In this document: positions 16,199-25,335 of the stretch, piece by piece
How positions within the stretch are numbered: position 1 is the stretch's first letter
Layout: each line of letters starts with the position of its first letter
Assembly (NCBI RefSeq): GCF_037094685.1
Contig: NZ_CP146614.1
Span: 4,154,001 to 4,218,000, forward strand
DNA: 64,000 nucleotides
From: Massilia sp. METH4
GTDB lineage: Bacteria; Pseudomonadota; Gammaproteobacteria; Burkholderiales; Burkholderiaceae_D
Direction of reading: 5' to 3'
Position numbers and translations under genes: made by a program
The notes under the pieces: generated by a model
Told to the model about the DNA's origin: nothing
The model's input: only the letters and a program-made list of their open reading frames with translations
The model's database searches: none

Positions 16199-17623
16199 AT
16201 GAAATCGTACCCAATGATCATCGGCGGCAAGGCTGTCGAGACCGGAAGTACCATCGCGGTCATTAACCCGGCGCTAGGCGAGCCGTTCGCACAGGTGCAT
16301 GCGGCCGACGCCGCGCTCGCGGACGTGGCCGTGGCGGCCGCCCGCGCCGCGTTTCCGGCCTGGAGCGCTACCCCGGACGCGGAACGCAGCCGCCTGCTGC
16401 ACGCGTTGGGTAGCGCGCTGGATTCGCACACGCCCGAACTGATGGAGCTGGTGACCTGCGAGACCGGCAAGCCCTTGCGAGGCCTGAACGATGTGGGCGC
16501 CGGCATGGAGCTGGCCGGCGCGATCGCCTGGACCCACTTCACCGCAGACATCCCGCTGGAGCCGGAGCTGGTGCAGGACGACGAGCAGGCAAGGGTGGAG
16601 GTGCATCGCAAGCCGCTAGGCGTGGTCGCATCCATCACGCCCTGGAACTGGCCGTTGATGATCTCGATCTGGCACGTAATCCCGGCCCTACGCGCAGGGA
16701 ACACGGTGGTAATCAAGCCTTCCGAGTATTCACCGGTGGCGGTCAGCCGCTTTGTCGAACTAGCCAATGCCATCCTGCCACCAGGTGTGCTGAACGTGGT
16801 TAACGGCGCCGCCACCGTCGGTGCGGCATTGACCGGGCATCCCGACGTTAACAAGATCGTCTTCACCGGCTCGACCCGCACCGGCAAGCAGATCATGTCG
16901 GGCGCTTCGGCCACGCTGAAGCGCCTGACGTTGGAGCTGGGCGGCAATGACGCCGGCATTGTACTGCCGGACGTAGACGTCAAGGCGGTCGCGCCGAAAC
17001 TCTTCGGCGCGGGATTTCACAACAACGGCCAGACCTGCGCCTGCCTCAAGCGCCTGTACGTGCACGACAGCCAGTACGAGGCCATGTGCGAGGAGCTGGC
17101 ACGGCTGGCGCGTAACGCCAAAGTCGGCAACGGCCTGGACGCCGGCGTTGACCTGGGCCCCGTGCAGAACCGTGCCCAGCTCGACATCGTCAACGCGCTA
17201 GCAGTCGATGCGCGCGAAGCTGGCGGCCACATCCTTGCAGGCGGCAAGCCGCTCGAGAGCAAGGGCTTCTTCTTCGAGCCGACCATCGTGGCGGGACTGA
17301 CCAACGGCAGCCGTCTGGTGGACGAAGAACAGTTCGGACCGATCCTGCCTGTCGTCCGCTATAGCGATGTGGACGAGGCAATCCGCCTGGCCAACGATAA
17401 CCCAAATGGCCTGGGCGGCTCCGTGTGGTCGACCGACTCCGCAGCCGCGCTCGCCGTGGCGCGCCGCCTGGAATGCGGCACCGTGTGGATTAACGAGCAT
17501 GGTGCGGTGCAGCCGAATGCGCCGTTCGGCGGCGTCAAGCAGTCGGGTATCGGCGTCGAGTTCGGCAAGCATGGCCTTGCCGAGTTCACCTCCATTCAGA
17601 CGGTCAAGATCAGCAAATCCTGA
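16199..17623 (+). CDS. Aldehyde dehydrogenase of the amine oxidation operon
   Basis: This 474-residue NAD(P)-dependent aldehyde dehydrogenase has ITPWNWP, the nucleotide loop FTGSTRTGK, ELGGNDAGIVL with the catalytic Glu, and NNGQTCACLKR with the catalytic Cys. The start at 16199 is chosen over 16181 because CAGGAG lies 7 bases before it. Following the amine dehydrogenase it probably oxidises the aldehyde product, such as (hydroxy)phenylacetaldehyde, to the acid. That would feed the homoprotocatechuate genes downstream. The exact substrate cannot be told from sequence. Confidence 0.92.
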   Translation: MKSYPMIIGGKAVETGSTIAVINPALGEPFAQVHAADAALADVAVAAARAAFPAWSATPDAERSRLLHALGSALDSHTPELMELVTCETGKPLRGLNDVGAGMELAGAIAWTHFTADIPLEPELVQDDEQARVEVHRKPLGVVASITPWNWPLMISIWHVIPALRAGNTVVIKPSEYSPVAVSRFVELANAILPPGVLNVVNGAATVGAALTGHPDVNKIVFTGSTRTGKQIMSGASATLKRLTLELGGNDAGIVLPDVDVKAVAPKLFGAGFHNNGQTCACLKRLYVHDSQYEAMCEELARLARNAKVGNGLDAGVDLGPVQNRAQLDIVNALAVDAREAGGHILAGGKPLESKGFFFEPTIVAGLTNGSRLVDEEQFGPILPVVRYSDVDEAIRLANDNPNGLGGSVWSTDSAAALAVARRLECGTVWINEHGAVQPNAPFGGVKQSGIGVEFGKHGLAEFTSIQTVKISKS

Positions 17624-17738
17624 CGTCATTCCTACCAGTTCTGGTCGTGAACCCAAGCGACCTGGCTTGGCTTGGGTACGCAGATTTCATTGCACGAGCA
17701 GGGCACGTCGCGTTCACGACAACCGACAAAGTAACGCT

Positions 17739-18539
17739 ATGAAAAAAAAAATCGCATCGATGCTCATCCTGCCCAGTCTCGCTTGCAGCGCTTTCGCCAG
17801 CGAGCAGGCATCGCCACACCAGTTCACAGGGAGTGCTTCACTGGTATCCGACTACACCTTTCGCGGGGTATCACAGACTTGGCATCGTCCTGCGCTGCAG
17901 GGAAGTCTTGAATACCAGCACACGTCCGGTGTCTTCGCAACCCTGTGGGCGTCGACGGTCAGCGAAAAAGTCATCGCGGGAACTCATGCGGAAATTGACA
18001 CTACGCTGGGTTACAGGAACACGCTCAATGACCATGCGAGTTATGGTGCGAGCGTCATTGCTATATATTTCCCTGGTGGAAACTGGAACCAGATGCGCTG
18101 GGGCGACAGGCCTGACCAGGCCTATGACACCAGCGAAATAAACGTGTTCGCCGGCTATAAGTGGGTGAGCGCAAAATACTCACGCACACTAACGGATTTG
18201 CTGGGATTTAACGAGAAAACCGGTTTCTCCGGCAAAACCAAAGGTGCGGTCTATTTGGAAATCAATGCTGATGTTCCACTCGCGCAAACCGGCTTTGTCC
18301 TTGCACTGCACGCGGGACGCCAGAACTTCAACTCCAGCCCCATCGGCATCAGCCCTGTGGCCAAGGATTACGCAATTTCCATCAAAAAGACATTCGACCG
18401 GCGATGGGCCGGTTCGGTGCAGGTGGCCAGGAACACCAACACCGCATTGTTCGGCACCACTCGTTCGAACCTCGATGAGAAAGATATACGCGACCTTGGG
18501 AAGGCGCGTTTGAGCATGTCGCTCAGCAGGCTGTATTGA
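17739..18539 (+). CDS. TorF-type putative outer-membrane porin
   Basis: This 266-residue protein has a signal peptide (MKKKIASMLILPSLACSAFAS). The mature start GSASLVSDYTFRGVSQTWHRPALQGSLEY, written here over 20 only by joining two strands (GSASLVSDYTFRG and VSQTWHRPALQG), matches the opening of TorF/Gcw_chp proteins. Alternating beta strands run to a C-terminal aromatic (SLSRLY). The start lies 115 bp after the aldehyde dehydrogenase and 198 bp after nothing else, so it may be in the same operon. A role in uptake of the amine or related acid is inferred from position only. Confidence 0.85.
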   Translation: MKKKIASMLILPSLACSAFASEQASPHQFTGSASLVSDYTFRGVSQTWHRPALQGSLEYQHTSGVFATLWASTVSEKVIAGTHAEIDTTLGYRNTLNDHASYGASVIAIYFPGGNWNQMRWGDRPDQAYDTSEINVFAGYKWVSAKYSRTLTDLLGFNEKTGFSGKTKGAVYLEINADVPLAQTGFVLALHAGRQNFNSSPIGISPVAKDYAISIKKTFDRRWAGSVQVARNTNTALFGTTRSNLDEKDIRDLGKARLSMSLSRLY

Positions 18540-18896
18540 CCCTGTCGAATTGCCCCGGCATTTGTCAAGGCCGGTTAGCGTGAGTTGCCCAATCTGCATT
18601 GTTGCCGCTCGAGCGCTTCGATGTACCTCATTTGGGGTATCGAGACCGCAATCCGGTTTCCCTATTATTCGCATGCAGCGCGAAATGAATTCCCCGAAGA
18701 GCGCGCCGAACCACCATGATTCGGAGACTACCGTGAAACGAAGAAGCTTTTGCTCGCTTCGGTGTCACCTCCGTCGCGTCCAGCACTTCAGCCGCCGAGG
18801 TCTCCCCGCACGGATACCTGATATCGGTCCGATGCGATGACTGGTGTCCGGCACGCGTCCGACCCAGCAAAATCCGCAATTCAAATAGGAGACAAG
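18540..18896. other. Gene-free stretch between the porin and the zinc dehydrogenase
   Basis: About 357 bp hold no supported gene and no clear terminator. The dehydrogenase has a good Shine-Dalgarno (TAGGAGAC) just before its ATG at 18897. Confidence 0.4.
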
Positions 18897-20096
18897 ATGG
18901 CAGAGAACCGTGGCGTAGTATATATCGGCCAAGGCAAGGTCGAAGTGCAGGGGATTCCCTTTCCGAAGCTGGAAGATCCGAACGGCAGGAAGATCGAGCA
19001 TGGCGTGATCCTGCGCGTGGTATCGACCAATATCTGCGGCTCGGACCAGCACATGGTGCGCGGCCGTACCACTGCCCAGACCGGCCTGGTGCTCGGCCAT
19101 GAGATTACCGGCGAAGTCCTCGAGGTAGGCCGCGACGTGGAAACGCTGCGGATCGGCGACCTGGTCTCGGTGCCGTTCAACGTCGCCTGCGGCCGCTGCC
19201 GCACGTGCAAGGAACAGCATACCGGCGTGTGCCTGAGCGTGAACCCCTCGCGCGCGGGCGGCGCCTACGGCTATGTCGACATGGGCGGCTGGATCGGCGG
19301 GCAGTCCGAATTCGTGATGGTGCCTTATGCCGACTTCAACCTGCTCAAGTTCCCGGATCGCGACCGGGCGATGGTCAAGATCCGCGACCTTACTTGCCTG
19401 TCCGATATCCTGCCGACCGGCTACCACGGCGCGGTGACGGCAGGCGTCGGTCCGGGCAGCACCGTGTATATCGCCGGCGCTGGCCCTGTCGGCATGGCGG
19501 CGGCGGCCTCGGCACGCCTGCTGGGCGCGGCCGTGACGATCGTCGGCGACGTCAACCCGGCCCGCCTCGCGCACGCCAGGGCCGTGGGCTTCGAGACTGT
19601 CGACCTGTCGCAGGATGCTTCACTGGGCGAGCAGATCGCGCAGATCCTCGGCACGCCAGAAGTCGATTGCGCGATCGATTGCGTCGGTTTCGAGGCGCGT
19701 GGACACGGCCATGCGGGCGCGCAGCACGAAGCGCCGGCCACGGTGCTCAATTCGCTGATGGAGATCACCCGCGCTGCGGGCAAGATCGGCATTCCGGGCC
19801 TGTACGTGACCGATGATCCGGGCGCGGTCGATACGGCCGCGAAGAGCGGCAGCCTGTCGATCCGCCTGGGCCTGGGCTGGGCCAAGTCGCACAGCTTCCA
19901 TACCGGCCAGACCCCGGTGATGAAGTACAACCGCGCGCTGATGCAGGCGATCCTGTGGGACCGCATCAATGTCGCTGAAATCGTCAACGTGCAGGTGATC
20001 AGCCTGGACCAGGCACCGCAGGGCTATGGGGAGTTCGACGCGGGCGTGGCGAAGAAGTTCGTCATCGACCCGCATCACATGCTCAGCGCAGCCTGA
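18897..20096 (+). CDS. fdhA: Glutathione-independent formaldehyde dehydrogenase-type zinc enzyme
   Basis: This 399-residue zinc alcohol dehydrogenase superfamily protein has catalytic zinc Cys47 (STNICGSDQHMVRG) and GHE in VLGHEITGEV. The structural zinc cysteines are in CGRCRTCKEQHTGVC, and the NAD fold is GAGPVGMAAA. Length and the GYVDMGGWIGGQSEFVMVPY segment match Pseudomonas FdhA, which keeps NAD bound and can dismutate aldehydes. Formaldehyde would suit methylamine use, but the small subunit and the adjacent hpa genes point to aromatic aldehydes, so its substrate is open. Confidence 0.9.
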   Translation: MAENRGVVYIGQGKVEVQGIPFPKLEDPNGRKIEHGVILRVVSTNICGSDQHMVRGRTTAQTGLVLGHEITGEVLEVGRDVETLRIGDLVSVPFNVACGRCRTCKEQHTGVCLSVNPSRAGGAYGYVDMGGWIGGQSEFVMVPYADFNLLKFPDRDRAMVKIRDLTCLSDILPTGYHGAVTAGVGPGSTVYIAGAGPVGMAAAASARLLGAAVTIVGDVNPARLAHARAVGFETVDLSQDASLGEQIAQILGTPEVDCAIDCVGFEARGHGHAGAQHEAPATVLNSLMEITRAAGKIGIPGLYVTDDPGAVDTAAKSGSLSIRLGLGWAKSHSFHTGQTPVMKYNRALMQAILWDRINVAEIVNVQVISLDQAPQGYGEFDAGVAKKFVIDPHHMLSAA

Positions 20097-20332
20097 AGCG
20101 GGCAGAACGTCAGCGCCAACACGCGGCGGCCGGAGCGATTGCGGACGCGCGCTCGTGGTGCCCGCGGGGGGTCGTGCCAGCAATGCCGGCCATGCGAGTC
20201 CCTGTGAAGCGGAAGGTATCTCAGCCGCCGGCGTCTGCCACCCCTGGCGCGGAAATCCGGCAAAAACCGGTTGACTACTTAATATGTTAATGATTAACAT
20301 GTTATTGAACTTCCCGGGAGACTTAGAAAATC
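20097..20332. other. Intergenic region carrying the hpa promoter
   Basis: These 236 bp have no gene. The right end contains the hpaG1 promoter and its paired operator boxes; the left part shows nothing else. Confidence 0.5.
20271..20304 (+). promoter_or_regulatory. hpaG1 promoter with HpaR-type operator
   Basis: TTGACT (20271-20276) and TAACAT (20295-20300) form a -35/-10 pair with 18 bases between. Overlapping it are two decamers: TAATATGTTA (20280-20289) and TAACATGTTA (20295-20304), the second a perfect palindrome. The 17-mer ATGTTAATGATTAACAT (20284-20300) is also a perfect inverted repeat. A MarR-family repressor bound here would block RNA polymerase; hpaR at the operon end is the obvious candidate. 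Confidence 0.7.
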
Positions 20333-20986
20333 ATGTCAATCATCCAAACGACAATCTCGCCAACCAATGCCGTATACGGCGTGGTATTGAACGATACGGC
20401 TTCGCTAAAGGCGATCGGCAATCTCGACGAAGCGCCCTACAAGGGCTCACCGGGGGCGCCGGTCCTGTATATCAAGCCAGCCGGCACGCGGGTCGCGAAT
20501 GGCGCCGCGGTGCGCCTGCCCGCCGGTGCTGAATCGGTCGAGGTTGGTGCCACGGTCGGCCTGGTCATGGGCCGATCGGGGGCAGGGCTGGCGCCAGACG
20601 ACGCCCTGAAGTCACTTGCAGGCTTGGTGCTGGCCGCCGATCTGAGCCTACCGCACGGCAGCTATTACCGCCCCGCTATCCGCGAGAAATGCTTCGACGG
20701 CGCGCTGCCGGTCAGCGATATCCGGCCATTGTGCGACTTGTCGTCCCTTGAGCTGAACATCGAGATCGATGGCGTGCCCGCCGACCGCTGGTCGCTGGCG
20801 AGCCTGGTGCGCGACCCCGCGCAACTGCTGGCCGACGTGTCCGGGTTCATGACGCTGCGCACCGGGGATGTGCTGCTGGTTGGCGTGCGCTACGCCGCGC
20901 CGCGTGCCAGGCTGGGCAGTCGCGTGCGTGTCGTCGCCGGCGCGCTGGGCACGCTGGAGTTTTCGATCCAAGGAGAAGCAAGATGA
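20333..20986 (+). CDS. hpaG1: Homoprotocatechuate degradation isomerase/decarboxylase subunit HpaG1
   Basis: This 217-residue fumarylacetoacetate hydrolase-fold subunit is half of the decarboxylase/isomerase that converts 5-oxopent-3-ene-1,2,5-tricarboxylate to 2-oxohept-3-enedioate. Family features include YGVVLND, PVLYIKPAGT, VEVGATVGLVMGR and SGFMTLRTGDVLLVGVRY. In E. coli HpaG is one 429-residue fusion; here the halves are separate, as in several other proteobacteria. GGGAG lies upstream of the ATG, and its stop overlaps hpaG2 (ATGA). Confidence 0.93.
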   Translation: MSIIQTTISPTNAVYGVVLNDTASLKAIGNLDEAPYKGSPGAPVLYIKPAGTRVANGAAVRLPAGAESVEVGATVGLVMGRSGAGLAPDDALKSLAGLVLAADLSLPHGSYYRPAIREKCFDGALPVSDIRPLCDLSSLELNIEIDGVPADRWSLASLVRDPAQLLADVSGFMTLRTGDVLLVGVRYAAPRARLGSRVRVVAGALGTLEFSIQGEAR

Positions 20987-21738
20987 AACATGGACGCATC
21001 GCCTGGCAAGGCGCGATTCACAATGTGACCGCAGCGCCGGACGGCCGGGTTCGCCTGGCCGACGGCCGCCTGCTGGACGAAACCCGGGTAACCTGGCTGC
21101 CTCCGGTGGAGGTCGGCACTGTGTTTGCACTCGGCCTGAATTACGCGGACCATGCACGGGAGCTCGCATTCAAGCCGCCGGAGGTGCCATTGGTATTCCT
21201 GAAGGGCCCGAACACGGTGGTCGGCCACCGCGCCGTGACCTGCCGCCCAAAAGATGCCGCCTACATGCACTACGAGTGCGAGCTGGCCGTGGTGATCGGC
21301 AAGCAGGGATACCAAGTGCCGAAGGAACGCGCCTACGAACTGGTGCGCGGCTACACCGTCGCCAACGACTACGCGATCCGAGACTACCTGGAGAACTACT
21401 ACCGGCCGAATCTGCGCGTGAAAAACCGCGACGGCTGCACGCCGCTGGGACCCTGGCTGGTCGACCGCGACGACATCGCCGATCCGATGGCCCTGAAGCT
21501 GTACACCCGGATCAACGGCAAGCCCACCCAGGAGGGCACGACCGCCGACATGATCTTCGACATACCGACCCTGATCGCCTACCTGTCGTCATTCATGACG
21601 CTCAACCCGGGCGACGTGATCCTGACCGGCACCCCGGAGGGTCTGGCCAACGTCGAGCCGGGCGATGTCGTCGAAACCGAGATCGAAGGCGTCGGCACGC
21701 TGGTCAATACCTTGGCAGGCGAGGCCGCCTTTCAATGA
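20983..21738 (+). CDS. hpaG2: Homoprotocatechuate degradation isomerase/decarboxylase subunit HpaG2
   Basis: This is the 251-residue partner of HpaG1. The FAH-fold catalytic region includes GLNYADHARE, EVPLVFLKGPNTVVGH, the metal-binding YECELAVVIGK and GYTVANDYAIRDY. The typical end is SSFMTLNPGDVILTGTPEG. It starts inside the hpaG1 stop, implying translational coupling and stoichiometric synthesis of the two subunits. Confidence 0.95.
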   Translation: MKHGRIAWQGAIHNVTAAPDGRVRLADGRLLDETRVTWLPPVEVGTVFALGLNYADHARELAFKPPEVPLVFLKGPNTVVGHRAVTCRPKDAAYMHYECELAVVIGKQGYQVPKERAYELVRGYTVANDYAIRDYLENYYRPNLRVKNRDGCTPLGPWLVDRDDIADPMALKLYTRINGKPTQEGTTADMIFDIPTLIAYLSSFMTLNPGDVILTGTPEGLANVEPGDVVETEIEGVGTLVNTLAGEAAFQ

Positions 21739-21763
21739 AAACGAACGGATACGAGAGGACACC

Positions 21764-23227
21764 ATGACCAACCATGTACAACACCTGATCAACGGCCGCC
21801 GGGTCGACAGCAAGGATGCGTTCGAAACCATCAACCCTGCTACCGGCGAAGTGCTCGCCACCGTGGCCAGCGGCGGCCAGGACGAAGTCAACCAAGCCGT
21901 TGCCGCCGCCAGGGCTGCATTCCCCGGCTGGGCCGCGACACCGGTCAAGGAGCGTGCGCGCCTGATGCACAAGCTCGGCGACCTGATCGCCGCTAACGTT
22001 GCCGAGCTGGCCGAGATGGAAACGCGCGACTGCGGCCAGGTGATTGGCCAGACGAAGAAGGCGCTCATCCCCCGCGCGGCCGACAACTTCCACTATTTTG
22101 CCGAACTTGCCCAGCACCAGCATGGCGAGACCTACGATTCCGATACCGGCCACCTGAACTACACGTTGTGGCAGCCGGTCGGCGTGTGCGCGCTGGTCTC
22201 GCCCTGGAACGTGCCTTTCATGACCGCCACATGGAAGACGGCGCCTTGTCTAGCCCTCGGCAACACCGCGGTCATGAAGATGTCGGAATTGTCGCCGCTG
22301 ACCACGAACCGCCTGGGCGAGCTGGTGCTCGAAGCGGGTATCCCGCCGGGCGTGTTCAACATCGTCCACGGCTTCGGCAACACTGCCGGGGAACCGCTGA
22401 CAGCGCACCCGGACGTGCGCGCCATCTCGTTTACAGGCTCGACCGCCACCGGCAACCGCATCGTCAAGACCGCCGGCCTCAAGAAATTCTCGATGGAGCT
22501 CGGCGGGAAGTCACCCTTCATCATCTTCGAGGACGCCGACTACGAGCGTGCGCTGGATGCGGCACTTTTCATGATCTTCTCGAACAACGGCCAGCGTTGC
22601 ACGGCCGGCTCGCGGATCCTAGTGCAGGACAGGATCTACGACAGGTTCGTGGCGGACTTCGCAGGCCGCGCGGCGCGCCTGAAGGTGGGAGACCCGATGG
22701 ATCCGGACTCGATCATCGGTCCCCTGATTAACCGGGGCCACTGGGACAAGGTGACGAGCTACATCGAGCTGGGCCGGCGCGAAGGCGCGACGCTCGTCTA
22801 CGGCGGCGGTGCGCCCGACCTGCCGGTCCACCTCAAGGGCGGCAACTGGGTGCAGCCAGCGGTGTTCGCCGACGTTGACAACCGCATGAGGATTGCCCAG
22901 GACGAGATCTTCGGCCCCGTGCCGTGCATCATCCGGTTCAAGACCGAAGAGGAGGCCATCCGCATTGCCAATGACACTATCTACGGGTTGTCCTCCTACC
23001 TGTGGACCGAAAGCACGGGCCGCGTGATGCGCATGGCCAAGTTGATCGAAGCAGGCATGACCTTCGTCAACAGTCAGAACGTGCGCGACCTGCGCCAGCC
23101 CTTTGGCGGCGTAAAGGCATCGGGTACCGGCCGCGAGGGCAACCACTACAGCTACGACGTATTTTGCGAAGCCAAGAACGTGGCCGTCTCCTACGGCAGC
23201 CATCCGATTCCACGCTGGGGCGTTTAA
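21764..23227 (+). CDS. hpaE: 5-carboxymethyl-2-hydroxymuconate semialdehyde dehydrogenase
   Basis: This 487-residue NAD-dependent aldehyde dehydrogenase oxidises the ring-cleavage product of homoprotocatechuate. It shows SPWNVPFM, FTGSTATGNR, MELGGKSPFIIFED and the catalytic Cys in NNGQRCTAGSR. The end PFGGVKASGTGREG followed by a FCEAKNV segment is typical of HpaE/HpcC. GAGAGGACACC precedes the ATG at 21764, 25 bases after hpaG2. Confidence 0.95.
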   Translation: MTNHVQHLINGRRVDSKDAFETINPATGEVLATVASGGQDEVNQAVAAARAAFPGWAATPVKERARLMHKLGDLIAANVAELAEMETRDCGQVIGQTKKALIPRAADNFHYFAELAQHQHGETYDSDTGHLNYTLWQPVGVCALVSPWNVPFMTATWKTAPCLALGNTAVMKMSELSPLTTNRLGELVLEAGIPPGVFNIVHGFGNTAGEPLTAHPDVRAISFTGSTATGNRIVKTAGLKKFSMELGGKSPFIIFEDADYERALDAALFMIFSNNGQRCTAGSRILVQDRIYDRFVADFAGRAARLKVGDPMDPDSIIGPLINRGHWDKVTSYIELGRREGATLVYGGGAPDLPVHLKGGNWVQPAVFADVDNRMRIAQDEIFGPVPCIIRFKTEEEAIRIANDTIYGLSSYLWTESTGRVMRMAKLIEAGMTFVNSQNVRDLRQPFGGVKASGTGREGNHYSYDVFCEAKNVAVSYGSHPIPRWGV

Positions 23228-23253
23228 CCGAACAAAGGAAAGCAGAGATCATC

Positions 23254-24102
23254 ATGGGCAAACTAGCACTCGCCGCCAAGATCACGCACGTTCCGTCGAT
23301 GTACCTGTCCGAGCAGGATGGCCCGCACAAGGGCTGCCGCCAGGCGGCGATCGACGGACACCACGAAATTGCGCGCCGCTGCCGGGAGCTGGACGTGGAC
23401 ACGATCGTCGTATTCGACACTCACTGGCTGGTCAACAGCGGTTACCACATCAACTGCGCGCCGTACTGGGAAGGCATCTACACCAGCAACGAATTGCCGC
23501 ACTTTATCAAGAACCTGCCATATGCCTACTTCGGCAATCCGGAACTCGGCAAGGCGATCGCGGCGCAGGCGAGCAGTGCGGGCGTACATACCCGCGCCCA
23601 TGATGACACGAGTCTGGGCCTGGAATATGGCGCGCTGGTGCCGATGCGCTACATGAACCAGGACAAGCGCTTCAAGGTCGTCTCCGTATCGGCGATGTGC
23701 ATGGCGCACAACCTTGACGACAGTGTCGATTTCGGGCGCGCCGTGCGCCGGGCGATCGAGGAGGACTACGACGGGAACATCGCCGTATTCGCCAGCGGCT
23801 CACTGTCGCACCGCTTCGCCCAGAACGGCGTGACCGAGCAGTTCATGCACAAGGTCTGGGACCCATTCCTGGAAACGACCGACCGCCACGTGGTCGACAT
23901 GTGGACGCGCGGCGACTGGAAGGCCTTCTGCGGCATGCTTCCCGAGTACGCGACGAAATGCCACGGCGAAGGCCTGATGCACGACACCGCAATGCTGCTG
24001 GGCGTGCTCGGATGGGACGCCTACGAAGGCAAGGCCGAAATCGTGACGCCGTATTTCGGCTCGTCGGGCACCGGCCAGCTCAACGCCATCCTGCCGGTTT
24101 GA
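23254..24102 (+). CDS. hpaD: 3,4-dihydroxyphenylacetate 2,3-dioxygenase (class III extradiol)
   Basis: This 282-residue LigB-fold enzyme cleaves homoprotocatechuate next to its hydroxyls, the key ring-opening step. Metal-ligand regions are visible: KITHVPSMYLSE with His13, VVFDTHWLVNSG, and the downstream CHGEGLMHDTAMLLG with a Glu. ASGSLSHRFAQNG is another conserved stretch. It is not related to the VOC-type extradiol enzymes. It sits between hpaE and hpaF in the standard operon. Confidence 0.95.
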   Translation: MGKLALAAKITHVPSMYLSEQDGPHKGCRQAAIDGHHEIARRCRELDVDTIVVFDTHWLVNSGYHINCAPYWEGIYTSNELPHFIKNLPYAYFGNPELGKAIAAQASSAGVHTRAHDDTSLGLEYGALVPMRYMNQDKRFKVVSVSAMCMAHNLDDSVDFGRAVRRAIEEDYDGNIAVFASGSLSHRFAQNGVTEQFMHKVWDPFLETTDRHVVDMWTRGDWKAFCGMLPEYATKCHGEGLMHDTAMLLGVLGWDAYEGKAEIVTPYFGSSGTGQLNAILPV

Positions 24103-24111
24103 GAACCTGCC

Positions 24112-24501
24112 ATGCCGCATCTGACATTCGAATGCACTGACAACATCTACGACAACGCTGCGATTCCGGCGCTTCTCAAGAAGGCCAATGAAATCCTGAT
24201 CGCCCAGGGCGGCATCTACCCGGTCGGCGGAATCCGCTCGCGCGCGATCCGCCTGGCGGACTACTGCGTGGCCGACGGCAGTGCCGACGACGCGTTCGTG
24301 CATGGCACGCTCAAGATTGGCGCCGGCCGTTCCGAGGCTGTCAGGAAGAGCACGGGCGATGCGCTGTTCGGTTTGATGATCGAACACTTCGCAGTCCTAT
24401 ACGCTGATCGCGGACTGGCGCTCTCGCTTGAGATCGTCGAGTTCAGCGAAGCCGGCACCTGGAAACAGAACAATATCCACGCGCGCTATCGCAAGGCGTG
24501 A
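24112..24501 (+). CDS. hpaF: 5-carboxymethyl-2-hydroxymuconate delta-isomerase
   Basis: This 129-residue tautomerase-superfamily enzyme isomerises the product of HpaE. The N-terminal [12 protein letters not shown] gives Pro2, the catalytic general base once Met is removed. [15 protein letters not shown] and [10 protein letters not shown] are further family segments. Length is close to E. coli HpaF (126). It begins 9 bases after hpaD. Confidence 0.93.
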   Translation: MPHLTFECTDNIYDNAAIPALLKKANEILIAQGGIYPVGGIRSRAIRLADYCVADGSADDAFVHGTLKIGAGRSEAVRKSTGDALFGLMIEHFAVLYADRGLALSLEIVEFSEAGTWKQNNIHARYRKA

Positions 24502-24518
24502 CACCAGAAAGAATCGAC

Positions 24519-25322
24519 ATGCTCGACCAAATCACTACCGAAGCCGCTGCCCGCCGCCTGAACGAAGCCGAAAAAAGCCGCCAGCCGGTGCGCCAGATCT
24601 CGCTCGACCATCCAGAGATCACTATCGCCGACGCGTATGCGATCCAGCGCGAATGGATCAAGCTGAAACTGGCGGAAGGTCGCCGTATCGTTGGCCACAA
24701 GATCGGCCTGACCTCGCGTGCGATGCAGATGTCTTCGCAGATCGACGAGCCCGACTACGGCACGCTGCTCGACGACATGGTCTACCGGGATGGCAGCGAC
24801 ATTCCCTGCGAACGCTTCATCGATCCGATGGTCGAAGTAGAACTCGCCTTTGTCCTGAAGGACCGTCTGGCGGGCGAGAACGTCAGCATGCTCGACGTGC
24901 TGTCGGCCACCGACTACGTGATTCCGGCCGTCGAGATCATCGACGCGCGCTGCCATCGCATCGATCCGGAGACCAAGCGTCCGCGCAAGGTGATGGACAC
25001 CATCTCCGACAACGCCGCCAACGTCGGCATCATCATGGGCGGGCGCCCAGTCAGACCGCTGGACATCGACCTTCGCTGGGTCGCTGCCCTGCTGTACCGG
25101 AACGGCGTGATCGAGGAAACCGGCGTAGCCGCCGGCGTGCTGAACCATCCGGCCAATGGCATTGCCTGGCTGGCCAAGAAGTTCGCTCCATTCGACGTGG
25201 CGCTGGAACCGGGGCAGGTGATCCTGGCCGGTTCTTTTACCCGCCCAGTGAAGGTGCGTCAGGGCGACACCTTCCACTTCGACTACGGACCGCTGGGCGC
25301 GATCAGCGCGCGCTTCGTTTAA
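24519..25322 (+). CDS. hpaH: 2-oxo-hept-4-ene-1,7-dioate hydratase
   Basis: This 267-residue FAH-related hydratase adds water to 2-oxohept-enedioate before the aldolase step. The ATG at 24519 is chosen over the GTG at 24498 because it gives exactly the length of E. coli HpaH and has AGAAAGA upstream. Key segments are [12 protein letters not shown], the metal-binding [12 protein letters not shown] and [10 protein letters not shown]. The C-terminus has [21 protein letters not shown]. Confidence 0.94.
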   Translation: MLDQITTEAAARRLNEAEKSRQPVRQISLDHPEITIADAYAIQREWIKLKLAEGRRIVGHKIGLTSRAMQMSSQIDEPDYGTLLDDMVYRDGSDIPCERFIDPMVEVELAFVLKDRLAGENVSMLDVLSATDYVIPAVEIIDARCHRIDPETKRPRKVMDTISDNAANVGIIMGGRPVRPLDIDLRWVAALLYRNGVIEETGVAAGVLNHPANGIAWLAKKFAPFDVALEPGQVILAGSFTRPVKVRQGDTFHFDYGPLGAISARFV

Positions 25323-25335
25323 GAAACAATGGCAC

